A stretch of DNA of 64,000 nt from VAZQ01 sp036557705. Its GTDB lineage: Bacteria; Pseudomonadota; Alphaproteobacteria; Rhizobiales; Xanthobacteraceae. The stretch spans positions 62,001 through 126,000 of the forward strand of contig DATBHB010000159.1 in the NCBI GenBank assembly GCA_036557705.1. Direction: 5' to 3'. Within the stretch, counting starts at the first letter, position 1. Each line of letters starts with the position of its first letter. Of the stretch, positions 19,522-28,217 are shown one piece after another. The notes under the pieces were generated by a model that saw nothing but the letters and a program-made list of their open reading frames with translations, ran no database searches and was not told where the DNA came from. Position numbers and translations under genes: made by a program.

Positions 19522-20441
19522 GCTGGTACGAATGGGCGCCTTACGTTTCGGTGGCCGAACGGCGCCGCAAGGCGCAACAAGAGCTCAAGCGCCGCAGCAA
19601 GAACGGCGCCGTCCTGGCGCCGATCGTCATCGAGGGTCGCAAGATTGCATGGAGCTTCTGGGGCAAGTCCTGGTGCGCCAATCTCGAGCGATACAGCGAT
19701 TATGAGAATCGTTTGCCGCGGGGCCGAAGCTATGTGCGCAGCGGCTCGGTGATCGACCTGCAAATCAAGAAAGGCGAAGTGCTGGCCTCGGTGAGCGGCT
19801 CCTCGCTTTACAGCATCAAGATTGCCATCGCACCGGTAAAGGCGCGGAGCTGGAAATCCATCTGCCGGGACTGCGCAGGAAGCATCGATTCGCTCGTCGA
19901 GCTGCTGCAGGGACGGCTGGCGAAAGGAGTAATGGACCGGGTCTGCCGGGAAGGCGACGGCCTGTTCCCATCGCCGCGCGAAATAAAGCTTTCGTGCAGC
20001 TGTCCGGATTGGGCCGACATGTGCAAGCATGTCGCCGCGACGCTCTATGGAGTCGGCGCAAGACTCGACACGGAGCCCAAACTCCTTTTCCTGCTTCGCG
20101 GGGTCAATGAAGGCGATTTGCTCTCCGGCGCCGGAGCGGACGTTTCGCTTAAGAAGCCTGCGAGCGCTACAGTGCTCAAAGACGATGACGTGGCGGCTCT
20201 GTTTGGATTGGAAATGGCGGAATCGGCTAATGGCAACGGTCCTACCGCTGCGGAAAATTCCCCAGCGACGCGGACGCCATCACGAACGAAAAAAGCAAAG
20301 ACGAGAACAAACGGTAAAAAGGCGCGCTCGCGGGCGTCGCCCCCTCACCCCGCCGCGCGATCCTTCGAGGCTGGCGCGCGTAAAAACCGCGCTCGCGCCT
20401 CAGGACGCGCGGCGACCCTCTCCCACGAGGGGAGAGGGTAA
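19518..20441 (+). CDS. SWIM zinc-finger protein with repeat-derived C-terminus
   Basis: A 307-residue protein. The SWIM motif CxC-x6-CxH is intact at C160, C162, C169 and H171 (CSCPDWADMCKH), flanked by an N-terminal domain (~1-150, SFWGKSWCANLERY) typical of SWIM partners of SNF2 helicases. SWIM fingers bind DNA or proteins. It is translationally coupled to the helicase gene. The last ~34 residues (from PPHPAARSFEAG to LSHEGRG) are encoded by a family D intergenic repeat, suggesting the original stop was lost and the tail is not conserved. Confidence 0.88.
20342..20440. repeat. Family D repeat read into the SWIM gene
   Basis: CCGCGCGATCCTTCGAGGCT (20350-20369) and the following bases recur nearly unchanged at 35987-36075, and the block ends in the CCTCTCCC...GGGGAGAGG palindrome. 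It encodes the C-terminal tail of the SWIM protein. Confidence 0.7.
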
Positions 20442-20510
20442 CGGAGCACTTGGTCTGCGCCGACTGGCTCAATCCCCGTCGACATCAATCGCCAACAAGT
20501 GTGTCAACTG

Positions 20511-21680
20511 TTAGCGAGACGGGCTTGCCTGGGCTCGCAGGCCAAGGCTCACCGGCAAGGCGGCGGCGCAGAGCAGCGCCATGAACAGAAATCCTCGTGC
20601 GCCGAATAGCGCATAAAGCTCGCCGGAGGCGATTGTCATCAAGGCGGTGGCAGCGCCAGGGCCGAACAGATAGAGCCCCTGTGCGGTCGCAGCGAGCCGG
20701 GGCGGCACGACCGCGCCGATCAGGCGCATGCATGCGAGATGCGTCAGTGCAAAGGTCAACCCGTGCAGCGGCTGGATGAGCGCCAGCGCAGCGATATCCG
20801 TGCTCTCGGCCATCACGATCCAGCGCACCACTCCGGCGGCGGCTGAGAGTGCAGTAGCCCCACCGACATTGAGCCAATTCACCAGCTTGGGGCCGATCAC
20901 AAAGAAGACGACGACCTCCGCTGCCACCGATTCCGACCACAGTATGCTGGCGCCGGCCGAACTAATTCCGGCGGAACTCCAGCGGATAATCGCGAAGGTA
21001 TCGTTCATCGCGTGGCTGCCGTAGATCAACGCAGCCACGACAAGCACGCGTCGAAAGCGCGGCTCAGCGAGGAGTTCTCTTAAGCCCGCGAGAGCCATCC
21101 AGGATTGGCCCCTGCGGATCGACGCCTCGGGCTCAACCGGCGGGACGAAGGCTGCCGCACAACCCGCGCCGGCCAGCAGCGCCGCGTAGATCCAGACCAT
21201 CAGGGAAAACCCGGCCGAGCCGACGATCTGACCCGCTGAGAGCAGGCAGATGACGAAGGCGGCCGAGGCCGACCCGCGCACCCACCCGTATTCGAAGTTC
21301 TCGCGCCGCGCCGCCGTCACCGCCAGCGCATCCGCAAGGATCGGGATCGGCGCAAGCGCCGCAGACTCGCACAACTGGATGAGAGACAGCGGCCAAAACC
21401 CGTTCACGAGCAGAAGCCCGAGCGCTGCTCCTGCTGAAAGAAAAGCGCAGATGCCGAGAAACAGCCGCAACGCTCGCCGCAGGTCTGCGCCGCGTCCGGC
21501 AACTGGGCCGACGATCAGCCGGACAATAGTCCCGACCCCGAACAGCAGGCCGATTTCCTCCGCCGTGAGCCCGCGGGTTTCGAAGAACCGGGGCCAGAAC
21601 GGCGAGGCCGTGCCGAATGCGCCGTAGATTGCCGCATAAAGTAGAATGAAATGCGATAAGTCGCGGGCTCGGGGGGACAT
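20511..21680 (-). CDS. MFS transporter (HcaT/LacY-like)
   Basis: A 389-residue membrane protein from the ATG at 21680 (MSPRARDLSHFILLYAAIYG). It has about 12 hydrophobic segments and the loop PVAGRGADLRRALRLFL after helix 2, matching the MFS-1-like subfamily that includes 3-phenylpropionate and nucleoside/proton symporters. The substrate is unknown. The frame can be extended 27 codons upstream into a family D repeat (GDLSPQAGRG), which is why the shorter start is preferred. It stands alone and is convergent with the SWIM gene. Confidence 0.85.
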   Translation of the reverse strand: MSPRARDLSHFILLYAAIYGAFGTASPFWPRFFETRGLTAEEIGLLFGVGTIVRLIVGPVAGRGADLRRALRLFLGICAFLSAGAALGLLLVNGFWPLSLIQLCESAALAPIPILADALAVTAARRENFEYGWVRGSASAAFVICLLSAGQIVGSAGFSLMVWIYAALLAGAGCAAAFVPPVEPEASIRRGQSWMALAGLRELLAEPRFRRVLVVAALIYGSHAMNDTFAIIRWSSAGISSAGASILWSESVAAEVVVFFVIGPKLVNWLNVGGATALSAAAGVVRWIVMAESTDIAALALIQPLHGLTFALTHLACMRLIGAVVPPRLAATAQGLYLFGPGAATALMTIASGELYALFGARGFLFMALLCAAALPVSLGLRAQASPSR

Positions 21681-21697
21681 GCCGGCACGGCGCGATT

Positions 21698-21827
21698 TAC
21701 CTCTCCCCGCTTGCGGGGAGAGGTCGCCGCCGAAAGGCGGCGGGTGAGGGGCGCCCGCCACTCGTGAAGGCGCCCCTCACCCGGACCGCTTCGCGATCCG
21801 GCCTCTCCCCGCAAGCGGGGAGAGGTA
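21698..21827. repeat. Family D repeat pair
   Basis: CTCTCCCCGCTTGCGGGGAG at the left end and CTCTCCCCGCAAGCGGGGAG at the right, each itself palindromic, with GTGAGGGGCGCC and GGCGCCCCTCAC arms between. The whole block folds back on itself. It lies just upstream of the MFS start. Confidence 0.85.
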
Positions 21828-21959
21828 ACGGAGCTTGCTGCACGGCCAAACGCCGTCTCTCGCCGCTTCGTCTGTTGCTCGGCACTGATGCATAATCATC
21901 GGGAAACTGCTCTAAGCAAACTCGTCGCGATCTGCGCTAATCTGCCTGTCTAGCATTTG

Positions 21960-22370
21960 TTACCTTGCCATCTGCGGCACGGATACCTGCGGCCTGTAAA
22001 CCTGCGGGGTCGAAATTTCCGGCACGTGAACCTGCGGCACAGAGACTTGCGGGAGCAGAGACTGCTGCGGCGGTTGAGGCTGCGGGGCCGGATTGCCGCG
22101 ACCGTACATGAAGCTGCGATATAGGAAATCCCGGTAAATGAAGGCCTGAGCCACAGAAGCGTCCGGCCATGGCAAGCGTACATACGGGAGAGTAGTCTCC
22201 GGCAATATCGTTTCCGGAAGTATCACCCGCGGAAGCGCCGTGTCCGGTAAACCAACTCCCGGTATCAGGCCGCCCACGCACGCCAGGTCGTAATCGTCCA
22301 GGCATGCTTGCTGTGCGTAGACCGGCGTAATAGCGAGCGCACAAGCAACACCAAATAGAACTTTGCGCAT
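21960..22370 (-). CDS. Secreted Pro-rich protein with short tandem motifs
   Basis: A 136-residue protein with a clear signal peptide (MRKVLFGVACALAITPVYAQ). The mature part has two blocks of short repeats: LPDTALPRVILPETILPETT (residues ~41-60), a Leu-Pro motif every five to six residues, and, near the end, PQVSVPQVHVPEISTPQV (about 107-125), a Pro motif every five residues. Between them is an aromatic segment (AFIYRDFLYRSFMYG). Such repeats suggest an extended, fibre-like or wall/envelope-associated protein. I recognise no family. Confidence 0.65.
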   Translation of the reverse strand: MRKVLFGVACALAITPVYAQQACLDDYDLACVGGLIPGVGLPDTALPRVILPETILPETTLPYVRLPWPDASVAQAFIYRDFLYRSFMYGRGNPAPQPQPPQQSLLPQVSVPQVHVPEISTPQVYRPQVSVPQMAR

Positions 22371-22395
22371 CTACGCCTCCACGGCAATAAACTCC

Positions 22396-22686
22396 CTAAG
22401 CCACCTGCACGTCCTTCCAGAATCCGTACCGCCACCCTATTTGCCGTTTCGATTCGCGCGGCGCCTCGTAGCACCAGGCCGCGCGCTCATGGCGTACGCC
22501 GTCAATCACGACGTCATAGAACTGAACGCCGTGTGGGCACTTGAGATCTGAATCGGTGCGCGGAGTCTTTTGCAGCCATTCCAACCGCACCGCCGAGGGC
22601 GGGAAATACTGATAGCCGCTGTCCTCCACGATGTCATCGCTTTGCGCAATAACGCGGCCGTCGACGATTGCCCTGCGCGTTACCAT
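22396..22686 (-). CDS. DUF427-domain protein
   Basis: A 96-residue single-domain protein. The pattern IVEDSGYQYFPPSAVRLEWL, then CPHGVQFYDVVIDG and AAWCYEAP...WRYGFWKDV, matches DUF427, a small beta-rich fold of unknown function that is common in actinobacteria and proteobacteria. It lies between a secreted protein gene and the carboxyltransferase gene on the same strand, with a 39-base gap to the latter. A start-proximal repeat of ATTAC/TAACATT words follows in the DNA. Confidence 0.8.
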   Translation of the reverse strand: MVTRRAIVDGRVIAQSDDIVEDSGYQYFPPSAVRLEWLQKTPRTDSDLKCPHGVQFYDVVIDGVRHERAAWCYEAPRESKRQIGWRYGFWKDVQVA

Positions 22687-22725
22687 TATTGCACTACCAT
22701 TGTTGCGTTAACATTACTGTTAACA

Positions 22726-24192
22726 TTACTGCGTTGCCATTCGACGTTCCAGCGTCAGGGCAAAACCTGGCTTGCTGACCTGGATCAGGTTGCAGTCGGC
22801 ACGTTGCGTGAGCTCCGTCATCAGCTTGACCAGCGGGTGTCGCGCCGTGACGTATTCCTTTGCCGGCCCGGCCGCGCGCATCGCCGCAATGTCCTCCTTA
22901 TTAAGAAGCCAGCGCAGCAGCAGTTCCTCGTCCGATATGGTTTCCGCGTCGAGGTCGCGCCGCATCTCCGCAAGGCTGGGATTCGTCCGGGTCTGCGCCA
23001 TGAGCTCGCGCGCGCGCGGGCGATCCAGGATGCGCGCCCGCACCTCCTGATCCATCGCCGCGACGGCTTCCTCGCCGAAATGGCCAAGCGCATAACGGAT
23101 CACCTGATCGGTGACCTCCTTGTAGCGTTCGCCCACGATGACATTGATCGCCGCCTGGCTGCCGACGAACTGCGAGAGCGGCGTGACCATTATCGGATAG
23201 CCGAATTCGACACGCACCCGGCTCGTCTCCTCCAGCGCCTCTTGCAGCTGCGCTTCCTTGCCAACCTGGCGGAGCTGGTGCCCGAGATTGGAGATCATCC
23301 CGCCGGGCACCTGATGCTGATAGACCTCGTAATCGTATTCGGCGGGCACGCCGATCGGAAAGCCCTCGCGCCGCGCGATCACGTTGAAATGCTCGCTCAC
23401 CGGACGCAGCATCTCCTCGTCCACGATCGGCTTATAACCGAGCGCGCGCAGATTGTGCGCCACGTTGAAGATCGAAGGAAGCGCCGATCCATCGGCGAGG
23501 GGCGGCACGCCGGTGTTGACGATGCGGATCCCGAGCCGCACCGCTTCGAGCGCAACCAGCGGTCCGAGACCCGTCGTGCAATGACTGTGGATTTCGACCG
23601 GAATGCCGTTCGCATTTTGCAGGATGACGGGCACGAGCGTGCGCACGCGCTCAGGAGTAAGCAATCCGCCCGGGTCCTTGAGACACAGCCGGAACGGATT
23701 GAGAGTCACCGCCTGCCGGCAGCGTTCGGCGTAATAGGCGTCGGTGTGGACCGGCGATACCGAGTAGATCAGATTGACAATGGGATCGAGCCCGAAACGC
23801 CGCGCCACGCCGACGCGGTATTTCCAGCCAGGGAAATCGTTCCATGGCTCGGATATCCGCGCCTGGCGGATGCCGTTCGCGGCCATCCGCTCGATGAACA
23901 GCTCGTACATGCAAGGCGGATCGAACCCGAACGTATTCACGCGGCCGGCGATGAGCCGAAGCGGCGTCTTCGGCGCCCGCTCCGCGACGCGCTTGATGCG
24001 CTCCCACGGGTCTTCGCGCAATTCGCGCACCGCCTTTTTAACGTGCGAACCGGAGAGGATTTCGATGGCAAGGAAGCCTGCCTCGTCGAGGTTCTTGGCG
24101 ACCGGCAGCATCATGCCGGTCGACATCCGCTCGGCCCACAGACTTTGGTGGCCGTCACGGATCGTGGTATCGACGAAACGAATCTCTTCCAT
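22726..24192 (-). CDS. Oxaloacetate decarboxylase alpha/pyruvate carboxylase B-type carboxyltransferase
   Basis: A 488-residue TIM-barrel carboxyltransferase (HMGL-like) plus conserved carboxylase domain. Visible motifs: FVDTTIRDGHQSLW at the start with the metal-site Asp, LCLKDPGGLLTP with the carbamylated-type Lys near 190, the metal ligands EIHSHCTTG near 220, and the PYC/OADA domain from ~300 (PGGMISNL). It moves CO2 between carboxybiotin and a keto-acid. It lacks the C-terminal biotin domain of one-chain enzymes; a biotin carrier gene sits just upstream on the same strand. No biotin carboxylase is in the window. Confidence 0.9.
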   Translation of the reverse strand: MEEIRFVDTTIRDGHQSLWAERMSTGMMLPVAKNLDEAGFLAIEILSGSHVKKAVRELREDPWERIKRVAERAPKTPLRLIAGRVNTFGFDPPCMYELFIERMAANGIRQARISEPWNDFPGWKYRVGVARRFGLDPIVNLIYSVSPVHTDAYYAERCRQAVTLNPFRLCLKDPGGLLTPERVRTLVPVILQNANGIPVEIHSHCTTGLGPLVALEAVRLGIRIVNTGVPPLADGSALPSIFNVAHNLRALGYKPIVDEEMLRPVSEHFNVIARREGFPIGVPAEYDYEVYQHQVPGGMISNLGHQLRQVGKEAQLQEALEETSRVRVEFGYPIMVTPLSQFVGSQAAINVIVGERYKEVTDQVIRYALGHFGEEAVAAMDQEVRARILDRPRARELMAQTRTNPSLAEMRRDLDAETISDEELLLRWLLNKEDIAAMRAAGPAKEYVTARHPLVKLMTELTQRADCNLIQVSKPGFALTLERRMATQ

Positions 24193-24226
24193 GATCTTTA
24201 CTCTGGCTTCGATATAACGCGCAGCC

Positions 24227-24727
24227 TCAGCTCCGGGATGCCCCGCCCGGACGGATCAGGAACAGCGGCCGGCCGAATTCCACGAAGTCGCCGTTGCCCA
24301 CCAGAACGCGTTCGATCGTGCCGGCGATTTCCGTCTTGATGCTGGTGAAGACTTTCATCACTTCAATGAGACCCACAGTCGCGCCCGCCGCCACCACGCT
24401 GCCTTCCTGCACGTATGGCGGATCCGACGGCGACGGCGCAGAATAGAACTTACCGACCATCGGCGCGGTAATCGGAATAAGGTCCTCCGTGGCCGCAGCC
24501 GCCGGTTTCGCCGCGGTCTGGGCGGAAGCCGCCGGTATCGGCGATGATGGCGGCGCTGCCGCGGACGCGCCTTGCGCCGCGATAGGTAGTGGCGCCTCGC
24601 CGGGCGGCACATAGCCACCCTTGCTCACCGTGATCTTGCGTTCGCCCTGCTGGAGCTGGAGGAAATCGAACTTCGATTGCTCGAACAGTTTGAGGATTTC
24701 GAGCACGTCGTCTTCGGTCAGCTCCAT
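24227..24727 (-). CDS. accB: Biotin carboxyl carrier protein
   Basis: A 166-residue BCCP. The N-terminal ~45 residues are AccB-like (ELTEDDVLEILKLFEQSKFD), followed by an Ala/Pro-rich linker (~50-85) and a C-terminal biotinyl domain (~86-160) with the biotinylation site EVMKVF at about residue 122. The gene lies 34 bases upstream of the carboxyltransferase gene and is most simply its carrier partner rather than (or besides) a second acetyl-CoA carboxylase subunit. The accB symbol reflects family only. Confidence 0.88.
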   Translation of the reverse strand: MELTEDDVLEILKLFEQSKFDFLQLQQGERKITVSKGGYVPPGEAPLPIAAQGASAAAPPSSPIPAASAQTAAKPAAAATEDLIPITAPMVGKFYSAPSPSDPPYVQEGSVVAAGATVGLIEVMKVFTSIKTEIAGTIERVLVGNGDFVEFGRPLFLIRPGGASRS

Positions 24728-24792
24728 CCATCACTCTCCCAGCAGCACGCCGAGCAGTGCCTTAGAGCATCGCAACCACAGCGGCAACGTGT

Positions 24793-25085
24793 GTAGCCCG
24801 GATTGCGCGCTTGAACGGCGTCACCCGCACGCACTCTGCCCCAGCGCGCAATCCGGGTTCTTCTGGTCCCCGGATTGGAGCTTGCGCAAGTGCACAAGCT
24901 CCAATCCGGGCTACCGGGATCAAAGCGCCGTAGGCCGGATTGCGCGATCGAAACACTGCGGACGCTTCACGCAGCAAACCCATCGCGCAATCCGGGAACT
25001 GCGGGCGACCCCGGCTTGGAGCTTGCCCTTCGCGGTCCAAAACGCGCGTGGGAACCGTTGTGGTGGGCAAGCTCCAATCCAGGCT
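24793..25085. repeat. Family B repeat cluster
   Basis: Several units of TAGCCCGGATTGCGCG and its inverse CGCGCAATCCGGG, plus AAGCTCCAATCCGGGCTAC, are stacked here with different spacers (24793, 24925, 25045). They make several possible hairpins upstream of the OmpA-domain gene. The rest of the gap 24728-25159 holds no gene. Confidence 0.8.
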
Positions 25086-25159
25086 ACGGAGGAATCAAAG
25101 TCCGGCCGCAATATCCGGATACGGCACGCGCCACGTCTCTGAGCATTGGGGAGGATATC

Positions 25160-26872
25160 GTGCCTGAGCGGATCGAAAACGCTGTAAAAGTGCTGAATAA
25201 ATGCCGCTACGCCCTGCTCGCCGGCGCAATGCTGGCGACGATTGCAGTTCCGCAATGGAGCAGCGCGGCATCGGACGCCGGATCCGGCATCGCGAGAAAT
25301 GGCTCGTTCGTGGTCGCGCAGCGCGTTGACCCCAACGAGCAGAAAGGCAAGCAGAAGGGCTCACAGGGGCAACAGGGGCAGTCGCAGAATCAGCAGAAGC
25401 AATTCGGTAAGCAGCCGCCGGGCGGCGGCGCCAGTCCGCAGACTCAGACTCAACAGGGCGGTCCCGGCCAAAATGCACCGGGTACGGCACCGGGACAGCG
25501 GCAGTTCGGTAAGCAGTCCCCCGGCGGCGCGCCCGGCCAGCAAAACCAGTTCGGGAAGGGCGCGCCAGGCGGGCCAGGAGCCCAGGGCGAAGTCGGGCAG
25601 CAAGGCGGGCCTGGGCAGCCTGGCGGATCGGGAGCGCCGGGCCAGCAGAAGCAGTTCGGAAAGGAACGGCGGGGCAGTGAACCGCAGTTTGGGAAGCAAA
25701 CTCCCGGCAGCGGGCAGCCGCCGACAGGAGGACAGCCCGGCCCCGGTCCTGGTCCGCAATTCGGCAAGCAGACGCCCGGCAGTGGTCAGCCTCCCGCAGG
25801 AGGGCAGCGCGGACCCGGACCCGGACCGCAGTTCGGCAAGCAGACGCCCGGTAGCGGCCAGCCGCCCGCAGGAGGACAGCAGCAGCCGCTGCAAGGCAAT
25901 TTGCAGCCGCGCGGCCCCGGTGCCGGCACCGCCAATCTCGAGCAGTTGCATTCCCAACGCCATGAGCGCGTTGAAGGCGGCCGTACCGTCATCGAGGAGC
26001 CCGGCAACCGGCTCATCGTGCGCGACAACACCGGCCACGCCTTCATCGCCCACGACGAGGGCGAACGATTGCGTGTTTTCGCGCCCAATGCCAGAGTCGA
26101 GCGGCGCGGACCGGAAAACTTCACCATCTTCGAGCGCCCGGGCGGGGTGCAGATTGTCAACGTCACCGACGCGAATGGTCATCTGCTGCGCCGGGTCCGG
26201 CGCGGTCCGGACGGCCGCGAGGTCGTGCTGATCGAGAACCGCGGGCCAGGGTTTGGCGCCGGCCTTGCGGTGGGGCTGACCGCGGGTCTCATCGGCGGTG
26301 TTGCGGCCGGTGTCATCCTCGATCTACCGCCGCCGGTGATTAGGATCCCGCGCGAGCAATACATCGTCGAAGCCGCCTATGCTCAGCCGGTTGCGCTCTA
26401 CGATACGCTGGCGGCGGCGCCGCTGGTGCCGATCGAGCGCGCCTATTCACTCGACGAGATCCGCTACAACGTCGCGCTGCGCGACCGCATGCGGCGCATC
26501 GACATCGATACGATCAATTTCGAGTTCGGGTCGTGGGAGGTGGCGCCGGAGGAATCCGCCCGGCTCTCGGCGATCGCCGAGTCGATGCAGCGCGTTCTCA
26601 CGCGCAGCCCCGACGAGGTATTCATGATCGAGGGGCACACCGACGCCGTTGGAAACGATGAGGACAACCTGTCGCTCTCGGATCGGCGCGCCGAGTCGGT
26701 CGCAGTGATTCTCACTCAGCAGTTCGGGGTTTCGCCGGAAAACCTGGTGACCCAGGGCTACGGCAAGCAGTTCCTCAAAATCCCGACGCCCGGACCGAGC
26801 CGCGAAAACCGTCGCGTTGCGGTGCGCCGGATCACGCCGCTGTTGCGCGGCCAGCAAGCCGCACTGCGGTGA
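25160..26872 (+). CDS. OmpA-domain protein with Gln/Gly/Pro tandem repeats
   Basis: A 570-residue envelope protein. The start chosen is a GTG at 25160 preceded by GGGGAGGA. Residues ~1-38 give a signal peptide (YALLAGAMLATIAVPQWSSA). Residues ~70-270 are Gln/Gly/Pro-rich with repeats of about 24 residues built on QFGKQTPGSGQPP. Residues ~365-385 are a Gly/Ala-rich hydrophobic stretch, and ~450-570 form an OmpA-like peptidoglycan-binding domain (FEFGSWEV...IEGHTDAVGNDEDN...LSDRRAESVAVIL). It probably spans or decorates the periplasm and anchors to peptidoglycan. Confidence 0.88.
   Translation: MPERIENAVKVLNKCRYALLAGAMLATIAVPQWSSAASDAGSGIARNGSFVVAQRVDPNEQKGKQKGSQGQQGQSQNQQKQFGKQPPGGGASPQTQTQQGGPGQNAPGTAPGQRQFGKQSPGGAPGQQNQFGKGAPGGPGAQGEVGQQGGPGQPGGSGAPGQQKQFGKERRGSEPQFGKQTPGSGQPPTGGQPGPGPGPQFGKQTPGSGQPPAGGQRGPGPGPQFGKQTPGSGQPPAGGQQQPLQGNLQPRGPGAGTANLEQLHSQRHERVEGGRTVIEEPGNRLIVRDNTGHAFIAHDEGERLRVFAPNARVERRGPENFTIFERPGGVQIVNVTDANGHLLRRVRRGPDGREVVLIENRGPGFGAGLAVGLTAGLIGGVAAGVILDLPPPVIRIPREQYIVEAAYAQPVALYDTLAAAPLVPIERAYSLDEIRYNVALRDRMRRIDIDTINFEFGSWEVAPEESARLSAIAESMQRVLTRSPDEVFMIEGHTDAVGNDEDNLSLSDRRAESVAVILTQQFGVSPENLVTQGYGKQFLKIPTPGPSRENRRVAVRRITPLLRGQQAALR
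25680..25880. repeat. Tandem in-gene repeat (about 72-base unit)
   Basis: Three head-to-tail copies encode CAGTTCGGCAAGCAGACGCC-type units (QFGKQTPGSGQPP-GGQ-PGPG). Copy-to-copy differences are mostly third-position or single residues, so copy number could vary by slippage. Confidence 0.8.
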
Positions 26873-26879
26873 AGTGTCT

Positions 26880-27066
26880 CCCTCTCCCCGCTTGCGGGGA
26901 GAGGGTCGGGGTGAGGGGCCCATCGCGGAGAGGGAACCGTAGCCCGGATTGAGCGGCGCGTCGGCGGAGCTCGCCACTCCCGAGGACGTCTACGCGCCGC
27001 GAAATCCGGGGCCGGCCGTGGCGACCGGGCAGCCCCGGATTGGAGCAAAGCTCCAATCCGGGCTAC
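26880..27066. repeat. Family D and family B repeats between OmpA-domain and MetE-like genes
   Basis: CCTCTCCCCGCTTGCGGGG (family D) is followed at 26938 by CGTAGCCCGGATTGAGC and closes with GCTCCAATCCGGGCTACG (family B). The closing TAG at 27063-27065 (reading the minus strand) is the stop codon of the MetE-like gene. Confidence 0.8.
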
Positions 27067-28217
27067 GCTCTGCCCCACAGCTGACCGCTTGCGATTGCGG
27101 CGCCGTCGCGCAGCGCCTTGAGCTTTGCCCAGACGATCGACGGGTGGATTTCCTTCGAGCCCGCGAATGTCGCAAAGCCACAGTCGGAGCCGGCGATTAC
27201 ATTCTCGCGGCCGACAACCTTGGCGTAACGCAGGATTCGCTCGGCCACAAGCTCCGGGTGCTCGACCAGGACCGTTGAATGCGTGATCACGCCGGGGATG
27301 AGCACCTTCCCATCAGGTAGCCTCACGTCCTCCCACACCTTCCATTCGTGCTCGTGGCGCGGGTTGGCGGCTTCGAACGAATAGGCGCCTGCATTCACCG
27401 ACAGTATGAGATCGACCACGTCCTTTAGTTCCATGTCGTGGATCCGCGGCCCCATGTTGATGCTGTAGCAGGTGTGAAACCGGATTTTCTCCGGCGGTAT
27501 TCCGCGCAGCGCGTGATTGAGCGCCTCGGTCCGCAGCTTTGCCCAGCTGCGGCAGTCCGCGACCGTCACGTCCGGCCGCAGCGTGTAATAGGAGACGAGC
27601 CGCGGATCATCGATCTGCAGCAGGAATCCGGCCTCAACAATCGCCAGGTATTCCTCGCGCATCGCCTCGGCGAAGGCGAAGAGATACTCCTCCTCGGTCT
27701 TGTAATAGGCGTTCTTGTGCCGCTCTTCGAGATTCGACGGCGAGATCGCCGGCATGAACGCCTCTTGCGCCGCGCCGCCGAGCGCGGCCTTGAGATTGTC
27801 GATGTCGCGTTTGAGCTCTCCGTGCCCCTTGTAGACGATCGGCCCGGTGCAGATCATGTTATCGGGCCGCCGCGGGCCTCCGGCTGCCTGATAGAATTCC
27901 GGAAACGACTGCGCCTCGCGCGAGGCAAGCCAATGGCTGCGGGCGCCGCTGCCTTTGTCGACCTCGAAGCCACCGAGCCGTTCGTTGACATAGGTGACGA
28001 AGCTCGGCTTGCCGTATTCGCCGTCATCGATGACGTCGATGCCAAGCTCGATTTGCCGGCGCACGATCTCGGCGACCGCTTCACGCAGCCGCGCGTCGTA
28101 TTTGGCCGCATCGAATCCCCTCCCCGCCTCCTTGGCTTGCATCATTTCGAGCAGGTCGGAGGGCCGCGGCAGGCTGCCGACATGGGTGGTGAGAATACGC
28201 TCGGTGCTGCGTTTCAT
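27063..28217 (-). CDS. Cobalamin-independent methionine synthase II-family protein
   Basis: A 384-residue protein of the MetE C-terminal domain type, a methyltransferase-like TIM barrel without the N-terminal MetE half. Landmarks are TTHVGSLPRPSDLLEMM at the start, ELGIDVIDDGEYGKPSF near 60, LLQIDDPRLVSYY near 198, FHTCYSINMG near 242 (His-x-Cys, a zinc site in the family) and AGSDCGFATF near 350 (Cys ligand). Standalone proteins of this sort often act in catabolic methyl transfers rather than in methionine synthesis. Its start overlaps the end of the addA-like gene (ATGA), implying coupling. Its stop codon is supplied by a family B repeat. Confidence 0.85.
   Translation of the reverse strand: MKRSTERILTTHVGSLPRPSDLLEMMQAKEAGRGFDAAKYDARLREAVAEIVRRQIELGIDVIDDGEYGKPSFVTYVNERLGGFEVDKGSGARSHWLASREAQSFPEFYQAAGGPRRPDNMICTGPIVYKGHGELKRDIDNLKAALGGAAQEAFMPAISPSNLEERHKNAYYKTEEEYLFAFAEAMREEYLAIVEAGFLLQIDDPRLVSYYTLRPDVTVADCRSWAKLRTEALNHALRGIPPEKIRFHTCYSINMGPRIHDMELKDVVDLILSVNAGAYSFEAANPRHEHEWKVWEDVRLPDGKVLIPGVITHSTVLVEHPELVAERILRYAKVVGRENVIAGSDCGFATFAGSKEIHPSIVWAKLKALRDGAAIASGQLWGRA

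Noticed and set aside
20334..20441. Treating the SWIM protein tail as a conserved basic domain
   Set aside because: The DNA recurs as an intergenic repeat at 35987.
24728..25160. Small genes in the repeat-filled gap before the OmpA gene
   Set aside because: All frames there are made of repeat units and lack ribosome sites or family patterns.
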